A stretch of 64,000 bases of DNA. It comes from Paragordius varius (lineage: Eukaryota > Nematomorpha). A model generated the notes under the pieces. The model saw only the letters and a program-made list of their open reading frames with translations, was not told the DNA's origin and did not search any database. A program made the translations under genes and the position numbers. The DNA lies in assembly GCA_964247055.1 (NCBI GenBank), contig OZ176054.1:868001-932000 (forward strand), written 5' to 3'. Positions 22,941 through 35,600 of this stretch are shown in pieces. Each line of letters begins with the position of its first letter. The stretch's first letter is position 1.

Positions 22941-24984
22941 GCGTTAAACTTTGTCCTAAAAATTCGTATATTGATCACCGGTGAACAAAATTATTTTTTA
23001 TACATTCTCTTAGTAAGACTACAACAAAATATAGAGATAGTTTGACAAACTCTTTCATATCCGATTTTTACAACGATACTTTAAAATTAATGTATAAAAC
23101 TAGTCGCATCAATACTCAAGTTTTTGTCCTTAAAAATCGGATATTGGTCACCGGTGAACAAAATTATTTTTTACAACATTCTCCTAGTAGGACTACATCA
23201 AAATATAGAGATAGTTTGACAAACTCTTTCATATCCGATTTTTACAACGATACTTTAAAAATTAATGTATAGAACTAGTCGCGTTAAACTTTGTCCTAAA
23301 AATTCGTATATTGATCACCGGTGAACAAAATTATTTTTTATACATTCTCTTAGTAAGACTACAACAAAATATAGAGATAGTTTGACAAACTCTTTCATAT
23401 CCGATTTTTACAACGATACTTTAAAATTAATGTATAAAACTAGTCGCATCAATACTCAAGTTTTTGTCCTTAAAAATCGGATATTGGTCACCGGTGAACA
23501 AAATTATTTTTTACAACATTCTCTTAGTAGGACTACATCAAAATATAGAGATAGTTTGACAAACTCTTTCATATCCGATTTTTACAACGATACTTTAAAA
23601 ATTAATGTATAGAACTAGTCGCGTTAAACTTTGTCCTAAAAATTCGTATATTGATCACCGGTGAACAAAATTATTTTTTATACATTCTCTTAGTAAGACT
23701 ACAACAAAATATAGAGATAGTTTGACAAACTCTTTCATATCCGATTTTTACAACGATACTTTAAAAATTAATGTATAAAACTAGTCCATCAATACTCAAG
23801 TTTAACTTTGTCCTTAAAAATCGGATATTGGTCACCGGTGAACAAAACTATTTTTTATACATTCTCTTAGTAAGACTACATCAAAATATAGAGATAGTTT
23901 GACAAACTCTTTCATATCCGATTTTTACAACGATACTTTAAAAATTAATGTATAGAACTAGTCGCGTTAAACTTTGTCCTAAAAATTCGTATATTGATCA
24001 CCGGTGAACAAAATTATTTTTTATACATTCTCTTAGTAAGACTACAACAAAATATAGAGATAGTTTGACAAACTCTTTCATATCCGATTTTTACAACGAT
24101 ACTTTAAAATTAATGTATAAAACTAGTCGCATCAATACTCAAGTTTTTGTCCTTAAAAATCGGATATTGGTCACCGGTGAACAAAATTATTTTTTACAAC
24201 ATTCTCTTAGTAGGACTACATCAAAATATAGAGATAGTTTGACAAACTCTTTCATATCCGATTTTTACAACGATACTTTAAAAATTAATGTATTGAACTA
24301 GTCGCGTTAAACTTTGTCCTAAAAATTCGTATATTGATCACCGGTGAACAAAATTATTTTTTATACATTCTCTTAGTAAGACTACAACAAAATATAGAGA
24401 TAGTTTGACAAACTCTTTCATATCTGATTTTTACAACGATACTTTAAAATTAATGTATAAAACTAGTCGCATCAATACTCAAGTTTTTGTCCTTAAAAAT
24501 CGGATATTGGTCACCGGTGAAAAAAATTATTTTTTACAACATTCTCTTAGTAGGACTACATCAAAATATAGAGATAGTTTGACAAACTCTTTCATATCCG
24601 ATTTTTACAACGATACTTTAAAAATTAATGTATAGAACTAGTCGCGTTAAACTTTGTCCTAAAAATTCGTATATTGATCACCGGTGAACAAAATTATTTT
24701 TTATACATTCTCTTAGTAAGACTACAACAAAATATAGAGATAGTTTGACAAACTCTTTCATATCCGATTTTTACAACGATACTTTAAAAATTAATGTATA
24801 AAACTAGTCGCATCAATACTCAAGTTTTTGTCCTTAAAAATCGGATATTGGTCACCGGTGAACAAAATTATTTTTTACAACATTCTCTTAGTAGGACTAC
24901 ATCAAAATATAGAGATAGTTTGACAAACTCTTTCATATCCGATTTTTACAACGATATTTTAAAAATTAATGTATAGAACTAGTC
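22941..24984. repeat. Six-fold B+A dimer array, 340-343 bp period, copy 1
   Basis: B monomers start at 22941, 23281, 23621, 23964, 24304 and 24644, with the next at 24985. In five of the six dimers the A partner carries CAAGTTTTTGTCC (loss of 4 bp) and TTTTTTACAACATTCTC, and in four of them B has lost one A. The deletions open a reading frame of up to 78 codons across the B/A junction in several dimers. It starts at TTG, not ATG, and repeats itself because both monomers contribute the same peptide. I treat it as non-coding. Confidence 0.85.
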
Positions 24985-25739
24985 GCGTTAAACTTTGTCC
25001 TAAAAATTCGTATATTGATCACCGGTGAACAAAATTATTTTTTATACATTCTCTTAGTAAGACTACATCAAAATATAGAGATAGTTTGACAAACTCTTTC
25101 TTATCCGATTTTTACAACGATACTTTAAAAATTAATGTATTAAACTAGTCGCATCAATACTCAAGTTAAACTTTGTCCTTAAAAATCGGATATTGGTCTC
25201 CGGTGAACAAAATAATTTTTTATACATTCTCTTAGTAAGACTACATCAAAATATAGAGGTAGTTTGACAAACTCTTTCATATCCGATTTTTATAGAGATA
25301 GTTTGACAAACTCTTTCATATCCGATTTTTACAACGATACTTTAAAAATTAATATATTAAACTAGTCGCATCAATACTCAAGTTAAACTTTGTCCTTAAA
25401 AATCGGATATTGGTCACCGGTGAACAAAACTAATTTTTATACATTCTCTTAGTAAGACTACATCAAAATGAGATAGTTTGACAAACTCTTTCATATCCAA
25501 TTTTTAAAACGATACTTTAATAATTAATGTATAGAACTAGTCGCGTTAAACTTTGTCCTAAAAATCGTATATTGATCACCGGTGAACAAAATATTTTTTA
25601 TACATTCTCTGTAAGACTACAACAAAATATAGAGATAGTTTGACAAACTCTTTCATATCCGATTTTTACAACGATACTTTAAAAATTAATATATTAAATT
25701 AGTCGCATCAATACTCAAGTTAAACTTTGTCCTTAAAAA

Positions 25740-28700
25740 TCGAATATTGGTCACCGGTGACCAAAATTATTTTTTATATATTCTCTTGGTAAGACTACAT
25801 CAAAATATAGAAATAGTTTGACAAACTCTTTGATATCCGATTTTTACATCGATACTTTAAAATTTAATGTATTAAACTAGTCGCATCAATACTCAAATTA
25901 AACTTTGTCCTTAAAAATCGGATATTGGTCACCGGTGAACAAAATTATTTTTTATACATTCTCTTAGTAAGACTACATCAAAATATAGACATAGTTTGAC
26001 AAACTCTTTCATATCCGATTTTTACAACGATACGTTAAAAATTATGGTATTAAACTAGTCGCATCAATACTCAAATTAAACTTTGTCCTTAAAAATCGGA
26101 TATTGGTCACCGGTGAACAAAATTATTTTTTATATATTCTCTTAGCAAGACTACATTAAAATATAGAGATAGTTTGACAAACTCTTTCATATCCGATTCT
26201 TACAACGATACTTTAAAAATTAATGTATAAAACTAGTCGCATCAATACTCAAGTTAAACTTTGTCCTTAAAAATCGAATATTGGTCACCGGTGAACAAAA
26301 TTATTTTTTATACATTCTCTTAGTAAGACTACATCAAAATATAGAGATAGTTTGACAAACTCTTTCATATCCGATTTTTACAACGATACTTTAAAAATTA
26401 ATGTATTAAACTAGTCGCATCAATACTCAAGTTAAACTTTGTCCTTAAAAATCGGATATTGGTCTCCGGTGAACAAAATAATTTTTATTACATTCTCTTA
26501 GTAAGACTACATCAAAATATAGAGGTAGTTTGACAAACTCTTTCATATCCGATTTTTATAGAGATAGTTTGACAAACTCTTTCATATCCGATTTTTACAA
26601 CGATACTTTAAAAATTAATATATTAAACTAGTCGCATCAATACTCAAGTTAAACTTTGTCCTTAAAAATCGGATATTGGTCACCGGTGAACAAAACTAAT
26701 TTTTATACATTCTCTTAGTAAGACTACATCAAAATGAGATAGTTTGACAAACTCTTTCATATCCAATTTTTACAACGATACTTTAATAATTAATGTATAG
26801 AACTAGTCGCGTTAAACTTTGTCCTAAAAATCGTATATTGATCACCGGTGAACAAAATATTTTTTATACATTCTCTGTAAGACTACAACAAAATATAGAG
26901 ATAGTTTGACAAACTCTTTCATATCCGATTTTTACAACGATACTTTAAAAATTAATGTATAAAACTAGTCCATCAATACTCAAGTTTAACTTTGTCCTTA
27001 AAAATCGGATATTGGTTACGTGAACAAAATTATTTTTTATACATTCTATTATTAAGACTACATCAAAATATAGAGATAGTTTGACTAACTCTTTCATATC
27101 CGATTTTTACAACGATACTTTAAAAATTAATATATTAAACTAGTCGCATCAATACTCAAGTTAAACTTTGTCCTTAAAAATCGGATATTGGTCACCGGTG
27201 AACAAAACTATTTTTTATACATTCTCTTAGTAAGACTACATCAAAATATAGAGATAGTTTGACAAACTCTTTCATATCCGATTTTTACAACGATACTTTA
27301 AAAATTAATGTATAGAACTAGTCGCGTTAAACTTTGTCCTAAAAATTCGTATATTGATCACCGGTGAACAAAATTATTTTTTATACATTCTCTTAGTAAG
27401 ACTACAACAAAATATAGAGATAGTTTGACAAACTCTTTCATATCCGATTTTTACAACGATACTTTAAAATTAATGTATAAAACTAGTCGCATCAATACTC
27501 AAGTTTTTGTCCTTAAAAATCGGATATTGGTCACCGGTGAACAAAATTATTTTTTACAACATTCTCCTAGTAGGACTACATCAAAATATAGAGATAGTTT
27601 GACAAACTCTTTCATATCCGATTTTTACAACGATACTTTAAAAATTAATGTATAGAACTAGTCGCGTTAAACTTTGTCCTAAAAATTCGTATATTGATCA
27701 CCGGTGAACAAAATTATTTTTTATACATTCTCTTAGTAAGACTACAACAAAATATAGAGATAGTTTGACAAACTCTTTCATATCCGATTTTTACAACGAT
27801 ACTTTAAAATTAATGTATAAAACTAGTCGCATCAATACTCAAGTTTTTGTCCTTAAAAATCGGATATTGGTCACCGGTGAACAAAATTATTTTTTACAAC
27901 ATTCTCTTAGTAGGACTACATCAAAATATAGAGATAGTTTGACAAACTCTTTCATATCCGATTTTTACAACGATACTTTAAAAATTAATGTATAGAACTA
28001 GTCGCGTTAAACTTTGTCCTAAAAATTCGTATATTGATCACCGGTGAACAAAATTATTTTTTATACATTCTCTTAGTAAGACTACAACAAAATATAGAGA
28101 TAGTTTGACAAACTCTTTCATATCCGATTTTTACAACGATACTTTAAAAATTAATGTATAAAACTAGTCCATCAATACTCAAGTTTAACTTTGTCCTTAA
28201 AAATCGGATATTGGTCACCGGTGAACAAAACTATTTTTTATACATTCTCTTAGTAAGACTACATCAAAATATAGAGATAGTTTGACAAACTCTTTCATAT
28301 CCGATTTTTACAACGATACTTTAAAAATTAATGTATAGAACTAGTCGCGTTAAACTTTGTCCTAAAAATTCGTATATTGATCACCGGTGAACAAAATTAT
28401 TTTTTATACATTCTCTTAGTAAGACTACAACAAAATATAGAGATAGTTTGACAAACTCTTTCATATCCGATTTTTACAACGATACTTTAAAATTAATGTA
28501 TAAAACTAGTCGCATCAATACTCAAGTTTTTGTCCTTAAAAATCGGATATTGGTCACCGGTGAACAAAATTATTTTTTACAACATTCTCTTAGTAGGACT
28601 ACATCAAAATATAGAGATAGTTTGACAAACTCTTTCATATCCGATTTTTACAACGATACTTTAAAAATTAATGTATTGAACTAGTCGCGTTAAACTTTGT

Positions 28701-30122
28701 CCTAAAAATTCGTATATTGATCACCGGTGAACAAAATTATTTTTTATACATTCTCTTAGTAAGACTACAACAAAATATAGAGATAGTTTGACAAACTCTT
28801 TCATATCTGATTTTTACAACGATACTTTAAAATTAATGTATAAAACTAGTCGCATCAATACTCAAGTTTTTGTCCTTAAAAATCGGATATTGGTCACCGG
28901 TGAAAAAAATTATTTTTTACAACATTCTCTTAGTAGGACTACATCAAAATATAGAGATAGTTTGACAAACTCTTTCATATCCGATTTTTACAACGATACT
29001 TTAAAAATTAATGTATAGAACTAGTCGCGTTAAACTTTGTCCTAAAAATTCGTATATTGATCACCGGTGAACAAAATTATTTTTTATACATTCTCTTAGT
29101 AAGACTACAACAAAATATAGAGATAGTTTGACAAACTCTTTCATATCCGATTTTTACAACGATACTTTAAAAATTAATGTATAAAACTAGTCGCATCAAT
29201 ACTCAAGTTTTTGTCCTTAAAAATCGGATATTGGTCACCGGTGAACAAAATTATTTTTTACAACATTCTCTTAGTAGGACTACATCAAAATATAGAGATA
29301 GTTTGACAAACTCTTTCATATCCGATTTTTACAACGATATTTTAAAAATTAATGTATAGAACTAGTCGCGTTAAACTTTGTCCTAAAAATTCGTATATTG
29401 ATCACCGGTGAACAAAATTATTTTTTATACATTCTCTTAGTAAGACTACATCAAAATATAGAGATAGTTTGACAAACTCTTTCTTATCCGATTTTTACAA
29501 CGATACTTTAAAAATTAATGTATTAAACTAGTCGCATCAATACTCAAGTTAAACTTTGTCCTTAAAAATCGGATATTGGTCTCCGGTGAACAAAATAATT
29601 TTTTATACATTCTCTTAGTAAGACTACATCAAAATATAGAGGTAGTTTGACAAACTCTTTCATATCCGATTTTTATAGAGATAGTTTGACAAACTCTTTC
29701 ATATCCGATTTTTACAACGATACTTTAAAAATTAATATATTAAACTAGTCGCATCAATACTCAAGTTAAACTTTGTCCTTAAAAATCGGATATTGGTCAC
29801 CGGTGAACAAAACTAATTTTTATACATTCTCTTAGTAAGACTACATCAAAATGAGATAGTTTGACAAACTCTTTCATATCCAATTTTTAAAACGATACTT
29901 TAATAATTAATGTATAGAACTAGTCGCGTTAAACTTTGTCCTAAAAATCGTATATTGATCACCGGTGAACAAAATATTTTTTATACATTCTCTGTAAGAC
30001 TACAACAAAATATAGAGATAGTTTGACAAACTCTTTCATATCCGATTTTTACAACGATACTTTAAAAATTAATATATTAAATTAGTCGCATCAATACTCA
30101 AGTTAAACTTTGTCCTTAAAAA
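25740..30122. repeat. 4383-bp segmental tandem duplication, copy 2
   Basis: This copy repeats 21357-25739 in register, including both 39-bp internal duplications (26519 and 29636) and the six-dimer array (27324-29367). It follows directly on copy 1. It ends at 30122, after which GGTCTACGG replaces the GGTCACCGG that would begin a third copy. The near-identity implies a very recent event, or an assembly duplication that would need long-read support to exclude. Confidence 0.92.
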
Positions 30123-32649
30123 TCGGATATTGGTCTACGGTGAACAAAACTAATTTTTATACATTCTCTTAGTAAGACTACATCAAAATGAGAGTGTTTG
30201 ACAAACTCTTTCCTATCCAATTTTTACAACGATACTTTAATAATTAATGTATAGAACGAGTCGCGTTAAACTTTGTCCTAAAAATCGTATATTGATCACC
30301 GGTGAACAAAATATTTTTTATACATTCTCTGTAAGACTACAACAAAATATAGAGATAGTTTGACAAACTCTTTCATATCCGATTTTTACAACGATACTTT
30401 AAAAATTAATGTATAAAACTAGTCCATCAATACTCAAGTTTAACTTTGTCCTTAAAAATCGGATATTGGTTACGTGAACAAAATTATTTTTTATACATTC
30501 TATTATTAAGACTACATCAAAATATAGAGATAGTTTGACAAACTCTTTCATATCCGATTTTTACAACGATACTTTAAAAATTAATATATTAAACTAGTCG
30601 CATCAATACTCAAGTTAAACTTTGTCCTTAAAAATCGGATATTGGTCACCGGTGAACAAAACTATTTTTTATACATTCTCTTAGTAAGTCTACATCAAAA
30701 TATAGAGATAGTTTGACAAACTCTTTCATATCCGATTTTTACAACGATACTTTAAAAATTAATGTATAGAACTAGTCGCGTTAAACTTTGTCCTAAAAAT
30801 TCGTATATTGATCACCGGTGAACAAAATTATTTTTTATACATTCTCTTAGTAAGACTACAACAAAATATAGAGATAGTTTGACAAACTCTTTCATATCCG
30901 ATTTTTACAACGATACTTTAAAATTAATGTATAAAACTAGTCGCATCAATACTCAAGTTTTTGTCCTTAAAAATCGGATATTGGTCACCGGTGAACAAAA
31001 TTATTTTTTACAACATTCTCTTAGTAGGACTACATCAAAATATAGAGATAGTTTGACAAACTCTTTCATATCCGATTTTTACAACGATACTTTAAAAATT
31101 AATGTATAGAACTAGTCGCGTTAAACTTTGTCCTAAAAATTCGTATATTGATCACCGGTGAACAAAATTATTTTTTATACATTCTCTTAGTAAGACTACA
31201 ACAAAATATAGAGATAGTTTGACAAACTCTTTCATATCCGATTTTTACAACGATACTTTAAAAATTAATGTATAAAACTAGTCGCATCAATACTCAAGTT
31301 TTTGTCCTTAAAAATCGGATATTGGTCACCGGTGAACAAAATTATTTTTTACAACATTCTCTTAGTAGGACTACATCAAAATTTAGAGATAGTTTGACAA
31401 ACTCTTTCATATCCGATTTTTACAACGATATTTTAAAAATTAATGTATAGAACTAGTCGCGTTAAACTTTGTCCTAAAAATTCGTATATTGATCACCGGT
31501 GAACAAAATTATTTTTTATACATTCTCTTAGTAAGACTACATCAAAATATAGAGATAGTTTGACAAACTCTTTCATATCCGATTTTTACAACGATACTTT
31601 AAAAATTAATGTATTAAACTAGTCGCATCAATACTCAAGTTAAACTTTGTCCTTAAAAATCGGATATTGGTCTCCGGTGAACAAAATAATTTTTTATACA
31701 TTCTCTTAGTAAGACTACATCAAAATATAGAGGTAGTTTGACAAACTCTTTCATATCCGATTTTTATAGAGATAGTTTGACAAACTCTTTCATATCCGAT
31801 TTTTACAACGATACTTTAAAAATTAATATATTAAACTAGTCGCATCAATACTCAAGTTAAACTTTGTCCTTAAAAATCGGATATTGGTCACCGGTGAACA
31901 AAACTAATTTTTATACATTCTCTTAGTAAGACTACATCAAAATGAGATAGTTTGACAAACTCTTTCATATCCAATTTTTAAAACGATACTTTAATAATTA
32001 ATGTATAGAACTAGTCGCGTTAAACTTTGTCCTAAAAATCGTATATTGATCACCGGTGAACAAAATATTTTTTATACATTCTCTGTAAGACTACAACAAA
32101 ATATAGAGATAGTTTGACAAACTCTTTCATATCCGATTTTTACAACGATACTTTAAAAATTAATGTATAAAACTAGTCCATCAATACTCAAGTTTAACTT
32201 TGTCCTTAAAAATCGGATATTGGTTACGTGAACAAAATTATTTTTTATACATTCTATTATTAAGACTACATCAAAATATAGAGATAGTTTGACAAACTCT
32301 TTCATATCCGATTTTTACAACGATACTTTAAAAATTAATATATTAAACTAGTCGCATCAATACTCAAGTTAAACTTTGTCCTTAAAAATCGGATATTGGT
32401 CACCGGTGAACAAAACTATTTTTTATACATTCTCTTAGTAAGTCTACATCAAAATATAGAGATAGTTTGACAAACTCTTTCATATCCGATTTTTACAACG
32501 ATACTTTAAAAATTAATGTATAGAACTAGTCGCGTTAAACTTTGTCCTAAAAATTCGTATATTGATCACCGGTGAACAAAATTTTTTATACATTCTCTTA
32601 GTAAGACTACAACAAAGTATAGAGATAGTTTGACAAACTCTTTCATATC
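30123..32649. repeat. Mosaic of partial copies of the 4383-bp segment
   Basis: Parts of the preceding segment recur with different offsets. The monomer with GGTTACGTGAAC at 30468 and the dimer after it match 27014 onward (offset 3454). The stretch from about 31110 to 32160 matches 29019 onward (offset 2091), including a 39-bp duplication at 31727. GGTTACG and GTAAGTCTACATC recur at 32222 and 32440, 1754 bp after 30468 and 30686. AAAATGAGAGTG near 30187 is a unique variant of AAAATGAGATAG. The pattern indicates several nested exchanges. Confidence 0.8.
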
Positions 32650-35600
32650 CGATTTTTACAACGATACTTTAAAAATTTATGTATAAAACTAGTCGCATCA
32701 ATACTCAAGTTAAACTTTGTCCTTAAAAATCGGATATTGGTCACCGGTGAACAAAACTATTTTTTATACATTCTCTTAGTAAGACTACATCAAAATATAG
32801 AGATAGTTTGACAAACTCTTTCATATCCGATTTTTACAACGATACTTTAAAAATTAATGTATAGAACTAGTCGCATTAAACTTTGTCCTAAAAATTCGTA
32901 TATTGATCACCGGTGAACAAAATTATTTTTTATACATTCTCTTAGTAAGACTACAACAAAATATAGAGATAGTTGAACAAACTCTTTCATATCCGATTTT
33001 TACAACGATACTTTAGAAATTAATGTATAAAATTAGTCGCATCAATACTCAAGTTAAACTTTGTCCTTAAAAATCGGATATTGGTCGCCGGTGAACAAAA
33101 CTATTTTTTATACATTCTCTTAGTAAGACTACATCAAAATATAGAGATAGTTTGACAAACTCTTTCATATCCGATTTTTACAACCATACTTTAAAAATTA
33201 ATGTATAGAACTAGTCGCATTAAACTTTGTCCTAAAAATTCGTATATTGATCACCGGTGAACAAAATTATTTTTTATACATTCTCTTAGTAAGACTACAT
33301 CAAAATATAGAGATAGTTTGACAAACTCTTTCATATCCGATTTTTACAACGATACTTTAAAAATTAATGTATAGAACTAGTCGCGTTAAACTTTGTCCTA
33401 AAAATTCGTATATTGATCACCGGTGAACAAAATTATTTTTTATACATTCTCTTAGTAAGACTACAACAAAATATAGAGATAGTTTGACAAACTCTTTCAT
33501 ATCCGATTTTTACAACGATACTTTAAAAATTAATGTATAAAACTAGTCCCATCAATACTCAAGTTTAACTTTGTCCTTAAAAATCGGATATTGGTCACCG
33601 GTAAACAAAATTATTTTTTATACCATCTCTTATTAAGACTACATCAAAATATAGAGATAGTTTGACAAACTCTTTCATATCCGATTTTTACAACGATACT
33701 TTTAAAATTAATATATTAAACTAGTCGCATCAATACTCAAGTTAAACTTTGTCCTTATCGGATATTGGTCACCGGTGAACAAAACTATTTTTTATACATT
33801 CTCTTAGTAAGACTACATCAAAATATAGAGATAGTTTGACAAACTCTTTCATATCCGATTTTTACAACGATACTTTAAAAATTAATGTATAAAACTAGTC
33901 GCGTTAAACTTTGTCCTAAAAATTGGGATATTGATCACCGGTGAACAAAATTATTTTTTATACATTCTCTTAGTAAGACTACAACAAAATATAGAGATAG
34001 TTGAACAAACTCTTTCATATCCGATTTTTACAACGATACTTAAAAAATTAATGTATAAAACTAGTCGCATCAATACTCAAGTTAAACTTTCTCCTTAAAA
34101 ATCGGATATTGGTTGCCGGTAAAGAAAATTATTTTTTATCATTCTCTTAGTAGGACTACATCATAATATAGAGATAGTTTGACAAACTCTTTCATATCCG
34201 ATTTTTACAACGATACTTAAAAAATTAATGTATAAAACTAGTCGCATCAATGCTCAAGTTAAACTTTGTCCTTAAAAATCCGATATTGATCACCGGTGAA
34301 CAAAATTATTTTTTATACATTCTCTTAGTAAGACTACAACAAAATATAGAGATAGTTTGACAAACTCTTTCATATCCGATTTTTACAACGATACTTTAAA
34401 AATTAATGTATAAAACTAGTCGCATCAATACTCAAGTTAAATTTTGTCCTTAAAAATCGGATATTGGTCACTGGTGAAAAAATTATTTTTTATACATTCT
34501 CTTATTAAGACTACATCAAAATATAGAGATAGTTTGACAAACTCTTTCATATCCGATTTTTACAACGATACTTTAAAAATTAATGTATAAAACTAGTCGC
34601 GTTAAACTTTGTCCTAAAAATTCGGATATTGATCACCGGTGAACAAAATTATTGTTTATACATTCTCTTAGTAAGACTACAACAAAGTATAGAGATAGTT
34701 TGACAAACTCTTTCATATCCGATTTTTACAACGATACTTTAAAAATTAATTTATAGAACTAGTCGCATTAAACTTTGTCCTAAAAATTCGTATATTGATC
34801 ACCGGTGAACAAAATTATTTTTTATACATTCTCTTAGTAAGACTACAACAAAATATAGAGATAGTTGAACAAACTCTTTCATATCCGATTTTTACAACGA
34901 TACTTTAAAAATTAATGTATAAAACTAGTCGCGTTAAACTTTGTCCTAAAAATTCGGATATTGATCACCGGTGAACAAAATTATTTTTTATACATTCTCT
35001 TAGTAACACTACAACAAAATATAGAGATAGTTTGACAAACTCTTTCATATCCGATTTTTACAACGATACTTTAAAAATTAATTTATAGAACTAGTCGCAT
35101 TAAACTTTGTGATAAAAATTCGTATATTGATCACCGGTGAACAAAATTATTTTTTATACATTCTCTTAGTAAGACTACAACAAAATATAGAGATAGTTGA
35201 ACAAACTCTTTCATATCCGATTTTTACAACGATACTTTAAAAATTAATGTATAAAACTAGTCGCATCAATACTCAAGTAAAACTTTGTCCTTAAAAATCG
35301 GATATTGGTCGCCGGTGAACAAAACTATTTTTTATACATTCTCTTAGTAAGACTACATCAAAATATAGAGATAGTTTGACAAACTCTTTCATATCCGATT
35401 TTTACAACGATACTTTAAAAATTAATGTATAAAACTAGTCGCGTTAAACTTTGTCCTAAAAATTCGGATATTGATCACCGGTGAACAAAATTATTGTTTA
35501 TACATTCTCTTAGTAAGACTACAACAAAGTATAGAGATAGTTTGACAAACTCTTTCATATCCGATTTTTACAACGATACTTTAAAAATTAATGTATAAAA

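Larger units (their letters stand above)
21357..25739. repeat. 4383-bp segmental tandem duplication, copy 1
   Basis: The segment begins within an A4 monomer, runs through A-only monomers to 22425, then through A/B dimers. Diagnostic variants recur 4383 bp later: ATATAGACATAG near 21602, CTCCTAGTAGG near 23182, TATCTGATTTT near 24421, GTGAAAAAAATT near 24518, CTTTCTTATCCG near 25097 and CCAATTTTTAAAACG near 25497. I found no difference at any marker I compared. The junction is placed in a shared run of A before TCGAATATTGG; base 21351 (A) differs from 25734 (T), so copy boundaries are certain to within a few bases. Confidence 0.92.

Noticed and set aside
23042-23272. 76-codon open frame and its near-identical copies at 23382, 24065, 24405, 24794, 27425, 27765, 28448, 28788, 29177, 30879 and 31268 as a small gene family
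   Set aside because: Each lies wholly inside satellite dimers, starts at TTG, has no distinct upstream signal, and encodes a peptide that repeats its own start because both monomers contribute it. The copies are multiplied by the segmental duplications.
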